Shown here: in pieces, positions 9,490 to 17,157 of the stretch
Numbering within the stretch: the stretch's first letter is position 1
Layout: each line of letters begins with the position of its first letter
Assembly (NCBI GenBank): GCA_019115045.1
Contig: DXEI01000117.1
Location: 1-49,054, forward strand
Source: Candidatus Gemmiger excrementipullorum
Lineage (GTDB): Bacteria > Bacillota > Clostridia > Oscillospirales > Ruminococcaceae
Direction of reading: 5' to 3'
Length of the DNA stretch: 49,054 nt
The notes under the pieces: generated by a model
Databases searched by the model: none
The model's input: only the letters and a program-made list of their open reading frames with translations
What the model was told of the DNA's origin: nothing
Program-made: the position numbers and the translations under genes

Positions 9490-10356
9490 TCAATGCGGGG
9501 CGTCGTCCTGCCCGGCGGCAGGGGGCTGCAGCAGGTCGGCGGCGGGGGCATGCTGATTGGCGACCGGGATGAACCGGCGGGCAAAGCGGCCGCGCCCGCG
9601 GCTGCGGACATAAAAATACCCGATGACCGAGAACAGCAGCGCGCCGACAAAGTTGACGAAGAGATCCTCCATCGTGTCCAGCAGGCCGATGTCCAGGTAC
9701 CCGCCCAGGCCCAGGGGCGTCTGCGTGCCGTCGGCCTGCACAACGATCAGGTCGGTGATGTTGTGCAGCACGACGGGCTGGTTGCCGCCGGTGGGGTCCA
9801 GCAGAATGGTGCCGATGCTGTGGACGACGGCGTCTTTCTGCATGTCGAAAAAGAAGAACTGGTCCATCAGGCACTCAAAAAATTCCCAGCAGACGCCGAC
9901 GGTCATTGAAAAACAGAACGAGACGATGGCCAGGTACAGCGGCGATAAATGGAAGCGTATGCGGGCGTTGCGGTTGAGGATATCCAGCAGCGAAAACCCG
10001 ATGGCGGCGCACAAAAAACCGTTGAGCGTGTGCAGCACGGTGTCCCAATACGGGTAGGTGACATAATACGCGCCGATCTCGCCCAAAATCTCGGCGGCAT
10101 AGATAAACAGCAGGATGATGATCTCCAGCGTATTGGGCAGGTCGATGTCCAGCTTGCGCTCCAGCAGCGAGGGCATCGTGAACAAAATCAGCGTCAACAC
10201 GCAGAGAAAGACGTTCTCAAAATTGCGGTTGAAGATCTGCGCCAGCATGACCAGCACGACCGAGGTGCGCAGCAACAGGTAAACGATCGTGACGGCGCGT
10301 TTTTCGCGGAACAGGGCGCGGAGGGTATCTCGCCGGGAAGGTTTCGGGTTTTCCAT
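9490..10356 (-). CDS. Integral membrane protein, DUF2238/YjdF-like
   Basis: The 288-residue protein has about seven hydrophobic segments between residues 20 and 260 and a short charged N terminus. The features YPYWDTVLHTLNGFLCAAIG and SMTVGVCWEFFECLMDQF, with a conserved Asp/His pair and a Trp-Glu-Phe motif inside membrane segments, resemble the uncharacterised DUF2238 family. A hydrophilic loop at about 170-225 separates the last segments. No enzymatic role can be stated. ATAAGGAG precedes ATG 10356. It lies nine bases after a small Cys protein gene and is probably in its operon. Confidence 0.6.
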   Translation of the reverse strand: MENPKPSRRDTLRALFREKRAVTIVYLLLRTSVVLVMLAQIFNRNFENVFLCVLTLILFTMPSLLERKLDIDLPNTLEIIILLFIYAAEILGEIGAYYVTYPYWDTVLHTLNGFLCAAIGFSLLDILNRNARIRFHLSPLYLAIVSFCFSMTVGVCWEFFECLMDQFFFFDMQKDAVVHSIGTILLDPTGGNQPVVLHNITDLIVVQADGTQTPLGLGGYLDIGLLDTMEDLFVNFVGALLFSVIGYFYVRSRGRGRFARRFIPVANQHAPAADLLQPPAAGQDDAPH

Positions 10357-10365
10357 GCAGACTCC

Positions 10366-10590
10366 TTATGGTTCATCCAGGGTGAAATCTTTCGGGTCCA
10401 GTTCCGGCAGCATCTGCCGGCGCGGTACGCGCAGCAGCGGGTCGTAGCGGAACCGCCAGCAGTGGTAATAGGGCGACACGACCCCCTTGCGTTTGCACAG
10501 GATCATTTTAGGGTCGGAGGCCGGCGTGCCGTGCTGGCAGTAGGCGCAGGCCGGCGGGATATTGGCGCCGTAATACGGTTTTTTAAACAT
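10366..10590 (-). CDS. Small four-cysteine hypothetical protein
   Basis: This 74-residue protein is not recognised. It has four cysteines as CAYC near residues 15-18, one at 32 and one at 44, an arrangement that could bind a metal, plus basic and aromatic residues (KRKGVV, YYHCWRFRYD). Start ATG 10590 has GGGGTGA upstream. An in-frame ATG at 10626 overlaps the predicted -10 box and is rejected. It is the first gene of a likely two-gene operon with the membrane protein at 9490. Confidence 0.6.
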   Translation of the reverse strand: MFKKPYYGANIPPACAYCQHGTPASDPKMILCKRKGVVSPYYHCWRFRYDPLLRVPRRQMLPELDPKDFTLDEP

Positions 10591-10618
10591 AGCTTCACCC
10601 CAAATTTCACCAATATAC

Positions 10619-11671
10619 TCACCCATTATAAAAGTTTTGGCGTACCTTGTAAAGGGCGGCGCACACAAAGCACAGCGACACCAGCGCGGCATCCAGCGGC
10701 AGGCGCTGCATGGGGATGACGCGCGCCGGCAGCGTGCTGGCGGCATGCACCGCACCCGGCACAAAGCGGATCAACAGCCATACCAGGCCTTGCAGCAAAA
10801 CGATATGCACCAGGCGGTTGACGGCCAAAAGCCGCAGGGGGACCGCGCGCTGCAAAAGCAGGGCCAGCTGCATCCAAACCGAAACGCCCAGTACGCTCAG
10901 GCACAGGCAGCAGCCGTACAAAGCTGCCCCGCCGCCCAGCGACGCAAAGGCAGCGCAGCCGGCGCTGATCTCCAAACACGCGGCCAGCAGGGCCTCCGCC
11001 AATGCATGCTGCGGCAGCAGGAGGGCGAGGACTGCGCCCAGCATGCGGAAAAACACCACGCACCCGCAGACGTGCAGGCAGCTGTCTGCCGCGCTTTGCA
11101 GCGCCAGCGGCAGGCTGGGGCGGGCGTCGGGCGCCGGTACCGTCGGTGTGCGTGCGCTTTCCGCCTTGGGCAGCAGCGGCAGGCAGACCTCCGTGGCCAG
11201 CAGGTTGGCGGCCAGCTGTAAGGCGTACAGCAAAACGCCGGCCTGTACGCTGCCCAGCAGCAGGCCGCCCACGCAACCGACCACGAAACCGGGGCTGGAA
11301 CAGCAGCCCAGCATCAGCAGCAGCGCAGCGTCCCGCGCGGGCAGAGTACCTTCCCGCCAGAGCCTGCCGGTCATCCGCCCGCAGACCGCATACCCGCCAA
11401 ACCAGGAAAGCAGCAGCGCTGCCGCAGCGTGCGGGCTTTGCAGGCCCAAGGCGCGCCCCAGCGGGCGCAGCGCCCGCCCCGGCAGGCGGCAAGCCAGCAG
11501 CAGATCACACAGCACAAAAAAGGGGAACAGCGCCGGCACCACGGTGCGCAGGCACAGTTGCACCCCGCTTTGGAACCCCTGGACCGCCTGCGCCGGCTGG
11601 CATAAAAACAGCGCGCCGCACACAAGGCACAGGGGCAGGGCGGCCAGGTCGGTTTTGCTGTGTAGACTCAT
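10619..11671 (-). CDS. ylbJ: Sporulation integral membrane protein YlbJ
   Basis: The 350-residue protein has eight or so membrane segments with the nucleoside-recognition (Gate) domain pattern of YlbJ: the segment VPALFPFFVLCDLLLA, followed by SWFGGYAVCGRM and CCSSPGFVVGCVG. In Bacillus subtilis ylbJ is under sigma-E and is needed for heat-resistant spores. Start ATG 11671 has GGGAGGTG upstream; the open frame continues to 11794 but overlaps the divergent yqfC and has no ribosome site. It is divergent from yqfC with 67 bases between start codons. Overall sequence is Ala/Leu-rich, as expected from the GC bias. Identification is by pattern, reasonably firm. Confidence 0.8.
   Translation of the reverse strand: MSLHSKTDLAALPLCLVCGALFLCQPAQAVQGFQSGVQLCLRTVVPALFPFFVLCDLLLACRLPGRALRPLGRALGLQSPHAAAALLLSWFGGYAVCGRMTGRLWREGTLPARDAALLLMLGCCSSPGFVVGCVGGLLLGSVQAGVLLYALQLAANLLATEVCLPLLPKAESARTPTVPAPDARPSLPLALQSAADSCLHVCGCVVFFRMLGAVLALLLPQHALAEALLAACLEISAGCAAFASLGGGAALYGCCLCLSVLGVSVWMQLALLLQRAVPLRLLAVNRLVHIVLLQGLVWLLIRFVPGAVHAASTLPARVIPMQRLPLDAALVSLCFVCAALYKVRQNFYNG
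10625..10653 (-). promoter_or_regulatory. Promoter for the small Cys protein and membrane protein
   Basis: On the minus strand TTTACA (10653-10648), 17 bases, perfect TATAAT (10630-10625). It lies inside the 3' end of ylbJ. Confidence 0.75.
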
Positions 11672-11738
11672 AGAACGCACCTCCCGTGGCGTATACATGA
11701 AAGCGAACCGGGCTGCTTTTGCGGGGGGAGGGGATGCC

Positions 11739-12053
11739 ATGAAACAACGCAGGCCCAAACGCAGGCGGGCGGCGCCGCTTGCCCTGCGCGGCATGCTGGC
11801 GAAACCGCCCGACGGTTTTTACCGCCTGCCGGAATTTTCGCTGCGCGGCGGCTGCCTGGCGACGGACGGCTGCCGCCGCGTGCTGGATCTTACCCCCGAA
11901 AAGATCTGCCTGGACATGGGCGGCTTTCTGGTAACATTGTATGGCACGTCACTGCGGATAGAATCGCTGTGCGGCAAAAGGCTGCTGCTGGCCGGCCGGT
12001 TTACCGGCATCACGTTCCAGGAAAAATGGAAGGGGACCCGCCATGAAGCATGA
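11739..12053 (+). CDS. yqfC: Sporulation protein YqfC
   Basis: The 104-residue protein has the YqfC pattern of a hydrophobic beta-rich core: LPEFSLRGGCLATDGCRRVL, the TPEKICLDMG segment and GTSLRIESLCGKRLLLAG, ending in ITFQEKW. The N terminus is very basic (KQRRPKRRRAA). In Bacillus it is a sigma-E-controlled gene directly upstream of yqfD, as here. ATG 11739 has GGGGGGAGGGG upstream. Its stop overlaps the yqfD start. Confidence 0.85.
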   Translation: MKQRRPKRRRAAPLALRGMLAKPPDGFYRLPEFSLRGGCLATDGCRRVLDLTPEKICLDMGGFLVTLYGTSLRIESLCGKRLLLAGRFTGITFQEKWKGTRHEA

Positions 12054-13209
12054 GGTTTGGGCCGCAGACTGGTTGCGCTTCCGCGTGGCCGGGCGGGCGC
12101 CGCAGCAGTTCCTCAGCCGTGCCGCCGCGCAGGGGCTGCGGCTGCGCCGCCTGCAGGGGCAAAAAGACGCTTTTACGGCGTCGGCGGCCGGCGTGGACTA
12201 CGCGAAGCTGCGCCGTTTGGCGCGGGAAGGCGGGTGGACGTTTACGCTGCTGCGCCGCCACGGCCCGGGCCGCTGGCTGGAAGCGCTGTGGGCGCGCCCC
12301 GGGATCGTGGCGGGCGCAGCGGTTTTTGCGGCCCTGCTGCATTTGGGCGGCGGGTTTCTCTGGTCGATCGACTTCAGCGCGCTGCCGCCCGGCTTGCAGC
12401 CCTCGATGCGGGCGCTGCTGGCAGAAAACGGCATCTGGGAAGGCGTGCGGGTGGAAGAACCGCTGCTGGACCGCGCCCGGCAGGCCGCGCTGGCGCAGAG
12501 CGACCAGTTTGGCTGGGTCAGCCTGAATTTTACCGGCGGCTGCCTGACGGTCGAGATGACGCAGGCGTCCCGGCAGACGGTGCAGCCGGACGCCCCCGAA
12601 GCGCCGCTGTACGCCCGGGCGGGCGGGGAGATCCTTGCGGTGGAACCGCAAAGCGGGTTTGCGGTGGTGACGCCGGGGCAGCAGGTGGCGCAAGGGCAGC
12701 TGCTGGTGGATGCCGTGCGCCTGGACCGCGACGGCGACCCGGTGCGCCAGGGCGTGCGCGGGCGTATCGTGGCGCGTGTCGAAAAAACTTATACAGCCCT
12801 GCAGCCGTACCAAAGCACAGTAAGCTGCTTTACCGGGCAAAGCGCTGTGCGGCAGCAGCTCTTTTTGGCGGGGCGCTGGTTCCCCGCCGGGGACGCCCCG
12901 GTACTGCCGGAAGGGGAACGCATGGTAGAGTGGCTGCCGCTGCGCGTGGGGCGGCTGTGCCTGCCGGTCTGCCTGCGGCGCGAGACAGTCTGGACGCAGG
13001 CAGAACAGGAACTCCGCTATAGCCGGCAGCAGGCGCAGGCGCTGGCGCGCCGCAGCTGCCGCGCACAGCTGTTGGCCGAGTTCCCGGGCGCCGTCATCGA
13101 AGCGGAGCGCTGCGTGCAAAGCGGCGAGGCGGACGGCGCGCGCTGTACCGTCACCTACCGCTTCTGCGCCGACATCGCCGGCACAGAGGCCCCTGCGCCG
13201 CAGACCTAG
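12043..13209 (+). CDS. yqfD: Sporulation protein YqfD
   Basis: The 388-residue protein has a basic cytoplasmic N-terminal region (about 1-85), one membrane segment (about 88-110) and a long extracytoplasmic part. The segments MRALLAENGIWEGV and PLYARAGGEILAVEPQSGFAVVTPGQQV are typical of YqfD. In Bacillus yqfD is sigma-E-dependent and required for efficient sporulation, but its biochemical role is unknown. It overlaps yqfC by 11 bases, indicating translational coupling. A gap of 126 bases containing a separate promoter follows before phoH. Confidence 0.9.
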   Translation: MKHEVWAADWLRFRVAGRAPQQFLSRAAAQGLRLRRLQGQKDAFTASAAGVDYAKLRRLAREGGWTFTLLRRHGPGRWLEALWARPGIVAGAAVFAALLHLGGGFLWSIDFSALPPGLQPSMRALLAENGIWEGVRVEEPLLDRARQAALAQSDQFGWVSLNFTGGCLTVEMTQASRQTVQPDAPEAPLYARAGGEILAVEPQSGFAVVTPGQQVAQGQLLVDAVRLDRDGDPVRQGVRGRIVARVEKTYTALQPYQSTVSCFTGQSAVRQQLFLAGRWFPAGDAPVLPEGERMVEWLPLRVGRLCLPVCLRRETVWTQAEQELRYSRQQAQALARRSCRAQLLAEFPGAVIEAERCVQSGEADGARCTVTYRFCADIAGTEAPAPQT

Positions 13210-13283
13210 CACTGTTCCGGCTTTATACCCAAAGACGAAGAAAAATTTTGTGAAAAATGTACAATTTCTTTTGGCGAATCTTG

Positions 13284-13292
13284 TGATATAAT
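13284..13292 (+). promoter_or_regulatory. Extended -10 promoter of phoH
   Basis: TGATATAAT, an extended -10 with perfect hexamer at 13287-13292, 43 bases before the start codon; the -35 region (13264-13269) is poor. Confidence 0.7.
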
Positions 13293-13335
13293 CTAAATGG
13301 AATATTGTGGATAAAACGTACGGAGGGGTTTCGAT

Positions 13336-14307
13336 TTGGCAGAGCGTTCCATAGAGCTGGACAGCATCGAGCTGGCGGCGGCGATCTTCGGAAACTGTGA
13401 CCAGAATATCCACCTGCTGGAAAAGGAGTTCGGGGTCACGGCGGTCTGCCGCGGCTCGCAGCTGCGCTTTACCGGCGCCGAGGCGGACGTTGCGGCGGCT
13501 GTGCATGCCGTGGAGGGCATGATCACGCTGATGGAGCGCCGCACCCCACTGGAGGAACAGACCGTGCGCTACTGCATGACGCTGGCGCGCGGCGGCGAGG
13601 AAAAGCGCCTGCGCGAGCTGACTGACGAGTTTGTGGCAGTCACCGCCAAAGGCCGCCCCATCCACCCCAAGACCCTTGGCCAGCGCGAGTATCTGTCCGC
13701 CATCCGCAAGCATGCCGTCACATTCGGCGTCGGCCCGGCCGGCACCGGCAAGACCTACCTGGCGGTGGCTATGGCGGTCCAGGCGTTCAAATCCAAAGAA
13801 GTCAGCCGCATCATCCTGACGCGCCCCGCGGTGGAGGCAGGCGAAAAGCTGGGCTTTTTGCCGGGCGATATGCAGGACAAAGTGGACCCCTACCTGCGCC
13901 CGTTGTACGACAGCCTGTTTGACCTGCTGGGGGCCGAGACCTTCCAGAAACTGTTTGAGAAACAGATCATTGAGGTGGCGCCGCTGGCCTACATGCGCGG
14001 CCGCACGCTGGAGGATGCCTTTATCATCCTGGACGAGGCGCAGAACACGACGCCCGAACAGATGAAGATGTTTTTGACGCGCATGGGCGTGGGCAGCAAA
14101 GTCGTCGTGACGGGCGACATCACCCAGATCGACCTGCCCGAAAAAGTGCGCAGCGGCCTGGTGGACGCGTTGGCGGTGCTGCGCGGCGTCGAGGGCATCG
14201 CCCAGATCTATTTGACGGAGAAGGACGTCGTGCGCCACCGCCTGGTGCAGCAGATCATCAAAGCCTATGAAAAAGCGGCCGTGGGCACACACGGCCAGGA
14301 CCGGTAA
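13336..14307 (+). CDS. phoH: PhoH family ATPase (YbeZ-like)
   Basis: The 323-residue protein is a PhoH-type P-loop ATPase. Walker A is GPAGTGKT (residues 133-140), Walker B is in FIILDEAQNTTPEQMK, and a sensor region VVTGDITQIDLP follows. Residues 1-100 form an N-terminal domain with a KH-like pattern. The neighbour ybeY is its usual partner and the pair acts in rRNA maturation and ribosome quality control. The start is TTG at 13336 with GGAGGGG seven bases upstream; no ATG is available at the correct position. Gene order with yqfCD and ybeY matches Bacillus, except that yqfF is missing. Confidence 0.95.
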   Translation: MAERSIELDSIELAAAIFGNCDQNIHLLEKEFGVTAVCRGSQLRFTGAEADVAAAVHAVEGMITLMERRTPLEEQTVRYCMTLARGGEEKRLRELTDEFVAVTAKGRPIHPKTLGQREYLSAIRKHAVTFGVGPAGTGKTYLAVAMAVQAFKSKEVSRIILTRPAVEAGEKLGFLPGDMQDKVDPYLRPLYDSLFDLLGAETFQKLFEKQIIEVAPLAYMRGRTLEDAFIILDEAQNTTPEQMKMFLTRMGVGSKVVVTGDITQIDLPEKVRSGLVDALAVLRGVEGIAQIYLTEKDVVRHRLVQQIIKAYEKAAVGTHGQDR

Positions 14308-14335
14308 TTTTATTTGTACAGGAGGTAGATCCCGC

Positions 14336-14836
14336 ATGTCCAACAAGGTACTGATCACCAACGACCAAAATACCGTTAAGATCCCGTCGGGTCTGCGTAT
14401 TTTGATCCGCCGCAGCTGCAATGCGGTGCTGGATTTTGAAAATTTCGACGGCCCGGCTGAGATCAGCGTCACATTTGTGGACAACAACCGCATCCACGAG
14501 TTGAACCTGCAGTACCGCGACAAAGATTCCGCCACCGACGTGCTCAGCTTCCCGCTGGGGGAAAACGGCGTCTATGACATCGACGAGGACAACGGCTGCA
14601 AGATCCTGGGGGACATCGTCATCTCGATGGAACGCGCGATGGAGCAGGCGGAGCTGTACGGGCACACGCTGCAGCGCGAAGTCGCCTACCTGACCGTCCA
14701 CTCGATGCTGCATCTGCTGGGCTATGACCACGAGGCCAGCGGCCTGGAAGCCGTGCGCATGCGCGAAAAAGAGGAAGCGGTGCTCATCAAGCTGGGGCTG
14801 CCGCGCACGGTATCCTATACCAGTGATGAGATCTGA
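14336..14836 (+). CDS. ybeY: Endoribonuclease YbeY
   Basis: The 166-residue metalloprotein has the defining zinc motif H-x3-H-x5-H in HSMLHLLGYDH (H122, H126, H132) and the conserved SATDVLSFPL at about 65-74. It takes part in 16S rRNA 3'-end maturation and ribosome quality control. ATG 14336 has CAGGAGGTAG upstream; the open frame extends to 14267 but overlaps phoH. It lies 28 bases after phoH, and its stop overlaps the dgkA start. Confidence 0.97.
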   Translation: MSNKVLITNDQNTVKIPSGLRILIRRSCNAVLDFENFDGPAEISVTFVDNNRIHELNLQYRDKDSATDVLSFPLGENGVYDIDEDNGCKILGDIVISMERAMEQAELYGHTLQREVAYLTVHSMLHLLGYDHEASGLEAVRMREKEEAVLIKLGLPRTVSYTSDEI

Positions 14837-15323
14837 GATCCGGCGGTTCGGCCGCGGCTTCGTCTATGCCTGGAACGGTATCCGTGCCGCCGTCCAGCAG
14901 GAGCGCAACTTCCGTTTCCACCTGTGCGCCGCGTGCTATGCCCTGGCGGCGTGCGCCCTGGCGGAACTGCAGGCTGCCGAGTGGTGCATCGTGATTTTGT
15001 GCATCGCGGCGGTCCTGGGCATGGAACTGATGAACTCCGCCGTGGAGCGCGCGGTGGATAAGCCCGATACGACCCATTGGTGGAGCGCCGGCGCCGCCAA
15101 GGATATGGCGGCAGGCGGCGTATTGTTTATGGCGCTGGGGGCGCTGGCGGCAGGGCTGTGCCTGCTGGCGCCGCGCCTGCCGGTCATCTGGGGCAATGTG
15201 TGCCGTATGCCCGCCGTGGGGGCAGGCGGCATCCTGCTGCTGGGGCCGGTGTATTGGTTTATCTTCCGCTACCGTAACGCAGAAAAGAAAGGCGAAACAC
15301 CCAATGGCAAAACCGATCCCTGA
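14826..15323 (+). CDS. dgkA: Diacylglycerol/undecaprenol kinase family protein with C-terminal membrane extension
   Basis: This 165-residue membrane protein phosphorylates diacylglycerol or, in Gram-positive bacteria, mainly undecaprenol for lipid carrier recycling. The hallmark ELMNSAVE (residues 67-74) with preceding RNFRFHL (28-34) is intact; the following D78 and the AAKDMAAGGVL segment complete the active site. Residues 130-155 form one more hydrophobic segment than the usual DgkA of about 120-130 residues, so the protein is extended at its C terminus. It starts inside the end of ybeY and overlaps era by 20 bases. Confidence 0.93.
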   Translation: MRSEIRRFGRGFVYAWNGIRAAVQQERNFRFHLCAACYALAACALAELQAAEWCIVILCIAAVLGMELMNSAVERAVDKPDTTHWWSAGAAKDMAAGGVLFMALGALAAGLCLLAPRLPVIWGNVCRMPAVGAGGILLLGPVYWFIFRYRNAEKKGETPNGKTDP

Positions 15324-16215
15324 AATGCCCAGCAGCGTGTTTGTGGCGCTGGTGGGCCGCCCCAATGTGGGCAAATCCAGCTTGACGAACTACCTTGTGG
15401 GGGAAAAAGTCGCCATCGTGACGCAAAAACCCCAAACCACCCGCAACCGCATCACCGGCATCATCACCAAAGGGCCGGTGCAGTATGTGCTTATGGATAC
15501 GCCGGGCATCCATGCGGCGCGCAACAAGCTGGATGCACGCATGACGCAGACCGCGGCCGCCAGCCTGAAAGACGTCGATGTAACGATGATGCTGTTTGAG
15601 CCGGCCGGCGAGTTTACCGAAGCCGAAAAAACCATGATCGCCGCGCTGCAAAAAGGAGGCCCGGCCATTGCCGTCATCAACAAAGTGGACTTGCTCGACA
15701 GTTTTGCCGCGCTGGAACAGCGCAAGCGCCAGCTGCAGGACTTTGGCTGCTTTGACGCGGTCGTGGCAGTGTCGGCCAAAGACGGCACCGGGTGCGAGGA
15801 ATTGTTTGCCCTATTAAAACCTTATGGCAACGAAGGGCCGCATTATTTTGACGACGACGCCTTTACCGATATGCCGGAAAAAGAGCTCGTGGCGGAGCTT
15901 GTGCGCGAAAAGGCGCTGCTGTTCCTGCGCGAGGAGATCCCCCACGGCATCGCCGTCGTGGTCGAGCGGTTCAAAGAACGCCCCGACAAAGACCTCATCG
16001 ACATCGACGTCGAGATCTACTGCGAGCGCAAAAGCCACAAGGGCATGATCATCGGCAAAGGCGGGCAGATGCTCAAAAAAATCGCCAGCGCCGCGCGCCA
16101 GGATGTCGAAGAGCTGCTGGGCGTGCAGGTGAACCTGCAATGCTGGGTCAAGGTGCGCGAGGATTGGCGCGATAAAGAGCAGATGCTCAATGCGCTGGGC
16201 TTCGCCAAGCCCTGA
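15304..16215 (+). CDS. era: GTPase Era
   Basis: The 303-residue essential GTPase binds the 3' end of 16S rRNA during small-subunit assembly. G1 GRPNVGKS is at residues 18-25, the switch region KPQTTRNRITGI follows, G3 is DTPGIH, G4 is NKVD, and the C-terminal KH domain holds GMIIGKGGQMLKKI. ATG 15304 lies inside the end of dgkA with AAAGGCG upstream; the frame is open to 15196 but that part overlaps dgkA. Length is normal. Confidence 0.97.
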   Translation: MAKPIPEMPSSVFVALVGRPNVGKSSLTNYLVGEKVAIVTQKPQTTRNRITGIITKGPVQYVLMDTPGIHAARNKLDARMTQTAAASLKDVDVTMMLFEPAGEFTEAEKTMIAALQKGGPAIAVINKVDLLDSFAALEQRKRQLQDFGCFDAVVAVSAKDGTGCEELFALLKPYGNEGPHYFDDDAFTDMPEKELVAELVREKALLFLREEIPHGIAVVVERFKERPDKDLIDIDVEIYCERKSHKGMIIGKGGQMLKKIASAARQDVEELLGVQVNLQCWVKVREDWRDKEQMLNALGFAKP

Positions 16216-16259
16216 CCATTTTTTGCTGCCGCCGTTGGACATCTTTTCCCGTTTTGCTG

Positions 16260-16268
16260 TGGTATGAT
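16260..16268 (+). promoter_or_regulatory. Extended -10 promoter before yqzL/recO
   Basis: TGGTATGAT (extended -10) 28 bases before the yqzL-like start; no convincing -35. It could drive yqzL, recO and mutS2. Confidence 0.5.
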
Positions 16269-16295
16269 GCCATAAGCAGAAAGGGGGCGGCCCAC

Positions 16296-16529
16296 ATGGC
16301 GGATACGGCAGGGGGTTGGGCGCGCTTTGCCCAGACGGGCAGCGTATACGATTATCTGCTTTATAAGGCGCAGTGCGCCTTGCAGGAGGGGGAGCATGCA
16401 GATCGCAACGACGGGCCTGGTACTGCACCAGGTCAAACTGGGGGAGGCAGACCAGATCCTGACGCTGCTGACCCCGGAGCTGGGCGTGATCTCGGCCTCT
16501 GCCAAGGGCAGCCTGCGGCTGAAAAATAA
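16296..16529 (+). CDS. yqzL: YqzL-like small protein overlapping recO
   Basis: The first 30 residues (W at 8, F at 11, then QTGSVYDYLLYK at about 13-24) match the YqzL family, a small protein of about 45 residues encoded between era and recO in many Firmicutes. The position here is the same. ATG 16296 has AAGGGGGCGG upstream. Unlike the family, no stop follows the core: the frame runs 134 bases into recO, giving a 77-residue product whose Gly/Pro/Asp-rich tail is an alternative reading of recO. The tail is therefore likely non-functional or the result of a lost stop. Function is unknown in any species. Confidence 0.65.
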   Translation: MADTAGGWARFAQTGSVYDYLLYKAQCALQEGEHADRNDGPGTAPGQTGGGRPDPDAADPGAGRDLGLCQGQPAAEK

Positions 16530-17139
16530 ACTGTTCAGCGCCTGCGGGCTGTTTTGTTATTCAGAGTTCACGCTCACCAGCGGGCGCAGCCACTACTTTG
16601 TGGATACGGCGCAGGTCAAAAAGGTGTTCCACGGCATCTCCGCCACGGTGGAAGGCATGAGCCTGGCCGCCTACCTGGCCGAGATCGCCAACGCGCTTTC
16701 GCCCGCACCGCCCGAAGCCGGGGAGCAGCTGCGCCTGCTGCTCAACAGCCTGTATATGATCAGCACGCAGAAGCTGCCGCTGCGCCAGCTCAAAGCCATT
16801 TATGAGCTGCGCGCCATCAGCATGGCAGGCTACCAGCCGGACCTGCTGGCATGCGCCGGGTGCGGCCGCTATGACGGCCCCGCCTTTTATTTTGACCCGG
16901 CCGAGGGGGATCTGCTGTGCGCGGCCTGCGCCGAAAAAGCGCGCAAGGCCCCCAACCTGGACGCCGGCGCGCTGCACGCGCTGCGGCATATCTGCCTGGC
17001 CGAGGACCGCAAGCTGTTTTCGTTTACGCTGGCCCCGGCCAGCTTGCAAAGACTTTCCCGCGTCAGTGAGCAGTATCTGCTGGCGCATCTGGAGCATGGC
17101 CTCAAAAGCCTGGATTTTTTGAAAACCGTATTGGAATAA
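16396..17139 (+). CDS. recO: DNA repair protein RecO
   Basis: The 247-residue protein loads RecA with RecR in recombinational gap repair. It shows the N-terminal OB-fold segment (residues 1-80, beginning IATTGLVLHQVKLGEADQIL) and the four-cysteine zinc site C153-x2-C156 and C175-x2-C178. ATG 16396 has GCAGGAGGGGGAG upstream. The gene follows era and yqzL as in Bacillus and precedes mutS2 by 18 bases. Confidence 0.95.
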   Translation: MQIATTGLVLHQVKLGEADQILTLLTPELGVISASAKGSLRLKNKLFSACGLFCYSEFTLTSGRSHYFVDTAQVKKVFHGISATVEGMSLAAYLAEIANALSPAPPEAGEQLRLLLNSLYMISTQKLPLRQLKAIYELRAISMAGYQPDLLACAGCGRYDGPAFYFDPAEGDLLCAACAEKARKAPNLDAGALHALRHICLAEDRKLFSFTLAPASLQRLSRVSEQYLLAHLEHGLKSLDFLKTVLE

Positions 17140-17157
17140 GGAGCACAAGACCCCTGT

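Noticed and set aside
11691-11698. Sigma-E box (TATACATG) before yqfC
   Set aside because: Two of the fixed positions differ and the only -35-like CATAGAA is too far upstream, so it is not listed as a promoter.
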